From Mycobacterium lepromatosis (GTDB taxonomy: Bacteria > Actinomycetota > Actinomycetes > Mycobacteriales > Mycobacteriaceae): a stretch of 64,000 nucleotides of DNA. Under the pieces are notes generated by a model. The model saw only the letters and a program-made list of their open reading frames with translations. It had not been told where the DNA came from and ran no database searches. The position numbers were made by a program, and so were the translations under genes. Shown piece after piece: positions 58,228 to 64,000 of this stretch (positions are counted from its first letter, which is position 1; every line of letters begins with the position of its first letter). The stretch spans positions 806,001 to 870,000 of the forward strand of contig NZ_CP083405.1 of assembly GCF_000975265.2 (NCBI RefSeq). The letters run 5' to 3'.

Positions 58228-58486
58228 CGTTCTATACCCCCCTGGTGTGGTGAGTTTAATATCCCGCACCTCTGACGGCGCAGGGATTGCGCACCTGCAC
58301 ACGTTAAGGCTCTCTGGTAGGTGCAGCGCGACCAATTCCAAATCCCATTTACCTCGCGATTAGTGGTTATCATAACACCACTTTTTAACTTTGCTGCCGA
58401 CTATAAAACAGCATGCACGGCTCATATCTTGACCGTACACGTTTTAGTCAAACACGTCGCAGCATTTTTACATTCCGCATTCGACG

Positions 58487-59389
58487 TCAGACCCTGCTGT
58501 TAGTTTTCCAGTCACCGTACGGCAGTGTGTCCAACACAGTCTTCACGCCCACCTGCACTAGTTGCGGGGTAGCCGGGCAGATCGCTAACCACACATCACT
58601 CGAACCCGCTGTCCGCGCTTGTTGATAAAGCGCGATACGCCCACTGGAACTGTCCTTTAACGATAGCACCGAGGCACTGGCGCCCTTGGCATCGTCACGA
58701 TATTGTCGTGCATACACCGCGGCCTCAGCCGCGGGATCTGACAGCGCCTGGCCCAGCGCGGCCACCGTGGCGGCGCTGATACCCATACGCCGTAAATCTC
58801 TGCCGGAGAACACGTTAAAGCCCGCTTCCTGCCACGATTTCGTCGTTTCCAGCATTTCTTCTAGAGGCACGTTGACCGCGTTAATCGCCGCGGGATCCGC
58901 GTGGTGAATCGATTCCAGGCCATCCATCACTAGAGAAGTGATCGACGCGCTGTCCGCAACGACGACATCGTCAATGGTGATGTCGTTGCCAACCCGAACC
59001 GCTGACACCCAGCGCGAGCCACGACGAACCAACACCACCCGGAACTCGTTCTCGGGGATATCGCGCGAACCCGGTGGTTGGTTCTCGTCGTTGACCACTC
59101 CGTAGAGCAGTTTTCCCCGCGACAGCAAAGCAACAACTTCAAGGTCGGGTGCGGCGAACGCCCGCATTCGAGTCGCGACATGCTCGTTCACCTTGCCATT
59201 GACGACGATGCCCTGCTCACGCATGACTGCCATCCCGGGATGTTCATGCAGCCAGTCGTTGGAGTCGAGCGATACAAACGGCCTGCACCGTAGCTCCGGC
59301 GCGACATGTCGGATGTCCAGGAGTGCCTGGAGCATCCAAAAACCATCAACGTTGACAGTGATATCAGTGCGGGTGCTCTGTTGGTCCAT
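58487..59389 (-). CDS. espG5: ESX-5 PE/PPE chaperone EspG5
   Basis: EspG5 binds the hh motif of PPE proteins in cytosolic PE-PPE dimers and keeps them soluble for ESX-5 export. ATG 59389 (MDQQSTRTDITVNVDGFWML) gives 300 residues, equal to Mtb Rv1794; the frame continues upstream but without homology. Further motifs are EHPGMAVMREQGIVVN, VALLSRGKLLYGVVNDENQP and VKTVLDTLPYGDWKT. It is retained although the PE and PPE genes around it are broken. Confidence 0.94.
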   Translation of the reverse strand: MDQQSTRTDITVNVDGFWMLQALLDIRHVAPELRCRPFVSLDSNDWLHEHPGMAVMREQGIVVNGKVNEHVATRMRAFAAPDLEVVALLSRGKLLYGVVNDENQPPGSRDIPENEFRVVLVRRGSRWVSAVRVGNDITIDDVVVADSASITSLVMDGLESIHHADPAAINAVNVPLEEMLETTKSWQEAGFNVFSGRDLRRMGISAATVAALGQALSDPAAEAAVYARQYRDDAKGASASVLSLKDSSSGRIALYQQARTAGSSDVWLAICPATPQLVQVGVKTVLDTLPYGDWKTNSRV

Positions 59390-59558
59390 CAGTACCTCAG
59401 GGGATCGACATGGTCGGACATTGCAGCACACAGACAACACACCGACGGGGGTTGTGCTGCCACGCCTAAGTATTGGGTGTTACGTTCAGCCGCCACCAAC
59501 AACGCTATCGGTGCTAGCCATGTTAATGCTGGTCGTCTGCACTTTCTGCCCATGGACG

Positions 59559-59770
59559 CTAGTTTGCTTGTAAATTCACCTGGAAGTTACGACCCAGCTG
59601 GGTGATAAACTCCTGACAAGTCACCGAACCAACACCACCCCAAAAGTCCCTGAGCAGCAAGTTATCACGGATGATGCCCGGGTGCTCGTCTTCCAATGCC
59701 GTGGCTTGGGGCCGAATATTAGCCCATGGGCGTCGACGTCTCCGAACTGGTAACTGAATCATATTTGATA
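59559..59770 (-). pseudogene. esxN: ESAT-6-like EsxN, frameshifted and truncated
   Basis: The start gives YQFGDVDAHG in one frame (about 59750-59720). Then ALEDEHPGIIRDNLLLRDFW, GGVGSVTCQEFITQLGRNFQ and VNLQAN then stop appear in another. The WXG turn (DFWGG) is present but the C-terminal helix with its secretion signal (Y-x-x-x-D/E) is lost. It lies upstream of espG5, where Mtb has esxN (Rv1793). Confidence 0.8.
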
Positions 59771-59821
59771 TTCTCCTTACGGGTAGAAGGGTACGCAGCC
59801 ACGGCTTTCCGTGCTAGTTGC

Positions 59822-60035
59822 CAAAGGCCTCTTCTTGCTGCTTGTAGTTGTTGGCGAAACACCTGACTCATCTGCCCTATGGGTCGTACAAATGCACCTG
59901 GGCGGTACCCATTGCAGCCCACGCTCGCAGTATTCAGCGAGAAAGGTCTACATATTGCGGACCGCATCCTCGACCTTCTGGGTATGCATCGCCAATCGGC
60001 CCGCAATATCCCGCATGGCGATCAGATAGATCATA
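59822..60035 (-). pseudogene. esxM: CFP-10/EsxM-like protein, decayed
   Basis: Frames read AMRDIAGRLAMHTQKVEDAV and RNM then stop, later MSQVFRQQ and NNYKQQEEAFGN. These correspond to [20 protein letters not shown] and NNYEQQEQASQQ of EsxM. The central WXG motif is not recovered. It pairs with esxN as in Mtb Rv1792-Rv1793. Confidence 0.75.
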
Positions 60036-60344
60036 AAACGTGGTGCCATGTTAGCTGGTGGACAGCGGTGGCCGAATCGATTACCCACCACGCAATCGCC
60101 GACCCGAATAATTTACCGATAGATCCCCCTTGCTTCTTTCAGCCGGCGACCGCCGAGCGCTGTAACGCGGTTAAACCCAGGACGGACCGCGACCGCAGCG
60201 TCCGCGTTGAGGAGATCCTCGTGGTTCTTCGCGGCACGGTGGCCGTCCACTCATAAGGACCCAAGATCACCAGCTGGCTGAAAGGTTGCCATGACGCCCA
60301 CGCCTGTGGCGATCCTGTCCAAGCCTCACTTGCCAGCCGGATTA

Positions 60345-60660
60345 GCCGGCAGCAGCCGCATTGGCGGCCTTGGTAGCAGCGTAAGCGAAGGAAGAGGAAT
60401 TGGTATTAAGGTTTGTCACAAACGACTCGTGAATTTGCGCTGTCAAAACATTAGCCGCACGGTACAGCTAGGCGTGCACAGTGAACTAGAGCGCGATCAG
60501 CAACTACACCTCATCGGCAGCTGCTGAGCAACCCACGCACCCGTCGTTGGGACCGCCGAAGCGACGTTCTGAGCGCTCATGGCCGTGCGGATAACCTGTA
60601 AGACGCAGCGACCGCGGCCAAAACCTCGGACCTGTGTAATCGCAAACAGGATGACTGTTC
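60345..60660 (-). pseudogene. PE-family protein (PE19-like), decayed
   Basis: The frames read LQVIRTAMSAQNVASAVPTT (60610-60550), SAAADEV then stop, TVHA, LYRAANVLTAQIHESFVTNL and YAATKAANAAAG ending near 60345. This is the full PE domain pattern (MSAQNAAAATPTTGVVPAAA, HEMFVNTL, YAATEAANAAAA) with three stops. It sits next to esxM as PE19 does in Mtb. Confidence 0.75.
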
Positions 60661-61139
60661 TTCCTCTAATATATCCCCAGCAATCGCTCTCTGTCGAGGA
60701 TAGATGACTGTCTATGCACAACTGTTCACGGTACGACACCATGAATTCATCGTCGGTAACGCCACCGTAACAGCGGCCGACTCTGCTTGTGGTCGGATCA
60801 ACACGATTAAAAACCTGTAAAAAATTGCAGTACACGCAATTCAAAAGCAATACTAACCAGTGCTTTTCAGAAAAAATTTATTGTAACACTGCATTAAAAA
60901 TCGATCCACTGGACTAACCTTCGGAAGCACCGTCTAGTTACGGCCTAAGCGAGTGGTATTGAGAGGTATCCTTAGGACTCGGTGTTGATATCGCAACGCT
61001 ATAACCGACCACTTCAACCACTGACAAACCAAAGCCAGGAAAAACGAACGAAAACGCTCAGGTGACTTTGTCAGAACGATTGTCCGCAGCAACTGCTGAC
61101 GTCAGATTTGCGTGGTAATCCAGCAAAGGGTGGGCTGGC
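60661..61139. other. No recognisable gene
   Basis: Mostly AT-rich sequence (60800-60960) between the PE pseudogene and the C-terminal end of the PPE pseudogene. I see no motif. Confidence 0.4.
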
Positions 61140-62181
61140 CATGACGATGGGGAGGTGGAATCCATATCAATGACCAGCAGCCGACCGCACCGACTACCTA
61201 GACCGGCCAGTGTCATCCCGCCCAGGAGGGGTTTCCGAACCCGCCAACTTCGGGATGACACTGGTATAGTGCTGATAGGTAACGGAGCAGCCGCGTTTGC
61301 CCCCGACAGCAGTCCGCCCCATACCGACGGAACCGACAGAAACTCGACTGAAGCCGTAGTGCCCCGCCTGCCGATATCAGTCCCCCGCTGTCACCACGCA
61401 AATCATCCCCACCTAAGCCGCCCCAACCCCCCCCTTTGCAGCCTCCCAGCTGCAGCCACCAGCGTCGCCCCACCACTCAACCTAACAGGCCTTTGCGGTC
61501 TGAACGAAGTTGCGGTGACCACACCGACACCGCAATAAGGCAGCCCCCCTCGGGGCTATAGAAGCTATAGCAGAAGCCCACTTACGGTGTATACGCGGTC
61601 AAAGCACTTCAAGTTTGGACAGAAAAGTGGCCGTAACGAACAGGATCTGCCCACAACAGCGACAGCATACTCACCGACGACCCCTAGGAACCCAATTCGG
61701 TCTGAAAATAATCTGAAAATAAGTTGGGTAATGGGTACCGTGAGAAACGACGTAACCACCAAGAGGCCGGCGCAACTATACACCGCCGCGGCATCTTGAT
61801 CCCACACCTGACCCATATTGGGCCTCCAAGGCCGCAATCGAACGGTGTTTTTGGCGCAACACATTGCTTGACAACAACTAGCACCACCTCAGCACGATTG
61901 GCCGCGCTCAACAGCGGTGCACCACAGAGGCAAACGCGGTCTCAAAAGCCACTGAGGCCACCCTCGCCTGCATAGCCTTAGCATTAATCCAAGACATATT
62001 GCGGCCCGACCACTTCAGTAATCAACGCCGACGCGGACCCTGCCAACACCTCGCTCGAATTCGAAAGAGCGGTAACTGCCTAATCATAATCCATAACCAC
62101 CGAATTCAACTCGGCAGCCAACGCATTCTCAGCTGACGCTGCAGCCGTCAACACTTCACGCTGAATAGTCACAAACGACAC
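61140..62181 (-). pseudogene. PPE-family protein with a PE-like start, decayed
   Basis: GTG 62181 gives MSFVTIQREVLTAAA, a PE-type start, running directly into AENALAAELNSVVMDYD then stop and VTALSNSSEVLAGSASALIT, which is PPE-domain sequence. Below it are INAKAMQARVASVAFETAFA, LLSAANRAE near 61910 and MGQVWDQDAAAVYSCAG (61820-61765). A glycine-rich C-terminal part (GGWGGLGG near 61430) extends to about 61140. Numerous stops are present. The PE-to-PPE switch may be a deletion fusion. Confidence 0.65.
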
Positions 62182-63069
62182 GCCCTCTCCCTCTCACTAA
62201 CCCTTTAGTTCAAGGAACCTCGAAAATTAGTTCTTCATGACGCTAGTTGGTTCTCTCCGTGAGCCACCGCAATCGCTACTAATTGTTCATTTCCAAAAGA
62301 CTACTGTTTATCCGCCGGTCCACCGTTTCTTCCCGCAATTCGCTTGTTGATACAGTCTTTGGGGAAGTGTCGAACATCCTTCCGGCGGATGTTGTTTGGG
62401 TAAGCACATTTTGGCATAATCTGTATCGGTGGATAAAGCCCGTGGCAGCGCGCTATATAATCGCCGCCCATCGGTCGCCCCCACAGTAGACCTCCAGCTC
62501 CCTTTGACGAACTATCGGATACATATGCTGACGGCCGCCAACTGGGCAACCAACTGTTCCACCGATCCGAGCAACGCACCCCTACGTAGGCGGCACCGAA
62601 ATCAGCTCAATCCTGTTCACGGAGAAAAACAATTTACAACGCCTTACCACCCCATACCCAAACTAAGGTCGGCAAATTGCGAAATCAGATACCGTGTCCC
62701 GACCGAGCCTACCGTAGTTCCGTTGCCGAATGTCAACTGCCGTCCGGCTCAGCCGAAAAATTCTGGTATGCCTAGACCGAAATACGAAAGCTGCAGCCAC
62801 CGCTATCAACTTTCGGTGTTGACAATAACGAGACGTGCCTTTCGCCTCAAATCCGTTCGGCGCTAACCGCGATCCGCCAAAGTTAATTCGTAACGAACAT
62901 CCTAGCTACGAGACTCTAAGAGAAAAACATGATTCGTAAGATGGGTATGCTAAATATTAATGCAGAGCAAACCATTGTTAAGCTGCCATAAAAGTTCCAA
63001 TAGACTCGGTCATGGCCACCTGCACAAACACCTAACTTCTAGATAGCCGATCGGAAGCGAGTTCAGTTA
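62182..63069. other. No recognisable gene
   Basis: Mtb has further PE/PPE genes in this interval. Here both strands have only short open stretches (for example 62429-62866 +) without PE, PPE or other motifs I can name. Confidence 0.35.
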
Positions 63070-63275
63070 GTCCTCTTCGAAAATGAACGCCATTGCTAAG
63101 TAAGCTGCGACACCACCTCGGTGTCGACTGTGCGTCCTCCGACCGTATCTCATACTCCTCAAGGGTAGAATAACCCGAGTCACCAATCGGGGAAAGTAGT
63201 GAACCACACGGCGTAGCATTGCTCGCGCCCCACGCACTTGGACTGTTCTAGAGAGGAACCTTAACACCGGTATCC
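63070..63275 (-). pseudogene. 3Fe-4S/4Fe-4S ferredoxin (Rv1786-like), decayed
   Basis: Frames on this strand give QSKCVGREQCYAVWFTTFP (63245-63190), IGDSGYSTLEEYEIRSEDAQ (63180-63120) and the terminal VAAYLAMAFIFEED ending at 63070. The Mtb protein reads SRCVGHAQCYA, DDSGNSIL and VAACPEMALILEED. The last cluster Cys has become Tyr (VAAY), and the frame shifts twice. It would have passed electrons to the neighbouring P450. Confidence 0.75.
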
Positions 63276-63476
63276 TCACTCACGTAAGTCGGACAGAAGC
63301 CAAATCCGGCCATAACTGGGTCAAGACGTAGATTAGCTGCTGGGCAAGCAACGGCTACGGCGGCTCGCCACCGAAAACCATCCGCCAGCGCTACAAACCG
63401 GCAACTAAGGCCAGACCCCATACGGACAGCCTGCAAAGGAGGGGTTCCGAGAACAGAGAACAAACAAACGAAAGAC

Positions 63477-64000
<524 letters not shown>

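Overview
The window reads as chromosome of a leprosy bacillus (Mycobacterium leprae or its sister M. lepromatosis; I cannot separate the two by eye). The surviving proteins are close to M. tuberculosis (Mtb) orthologues: HolA, LepA, SubI, RNase J, DapA, ThyX, DfrA, ThyA, DapB, Ald and the ESX-5 machinery. Almost everything between them is mycobacterial coding sequence broken by stops, frameshifts and deletions. Gene names for decayed loci, and Mtb Rv numbers, come from remembered protein similarity and gene order, not from a search.

Layout. (A) 1-14.3 kb follows Mtb Rv2413c to Rv2398c in reversed orientation: holA (partial), rpsT, a dead ATP-grasp/alpha-E/transglutaminase operon, a dead RNase Z-like gene, a dead CBS-domain gene, intact lepA, a dead GH15 glucosidase, a dead FAD monooxygenase, then the sulfate-transport operon. 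In that operon only the binding lipoprotein subI and its upstream small ORFs survive; cysT is broken and cysW is a stub. (B) 14.4-20.3 kb is a junction zone: an MPT63-like pseudogene, an IS607-type element remnant, copy 1 of a 439-bp repeat, and a CitE-like pseudogene. (C) 20.3-46 kb follows Mtb Rv2752c to Rv2780 in the Mtb orientation: rnj-dapA-thyX, dead MATE pump, sensor kinase and hsdM/hsdS, intact dfrA and thyA, a run of dead lipid-metabolism genes (dienelactone hydrolase, two acyl-CoA dehydrogenases, an SDR, an acyl-CoA ligase), intact dapB with a membrane protein, and the aldR/ald pair. Copy 2 of the repeat follows ald directly. (D) 46-64 kb is the ESX-5 locus in reversed orientation (Rv1798 to Rv1785c): decayed PE/PPE genes, an intact run eccA5-eccE5-mycP5-eccD5-espG5, then dead esxN, esxM, PE, PPE, ferredoxin and cyp143.

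How the genes work together. The survivors form a small essential set: DNA replication (holA), translation (rpsT, lepA), RNA processing (rnj), lysine/diaminopimelate synthesis (dapA, dapB), thymidylate/folate (thyX, dfrA, thyA), alanine metabolism (ald and its regulator) and type VII secretion. The most interesting points are a candidate leaderless cysteine-codon leader peptide ahead of subI with an anti-Shine-Dalgarno element; the near-identical 439-bp repeat lying at or near both synteny breakpoints; and an intact ESX-5 machine whose local Esx, PE and PPE substrates have decayed.
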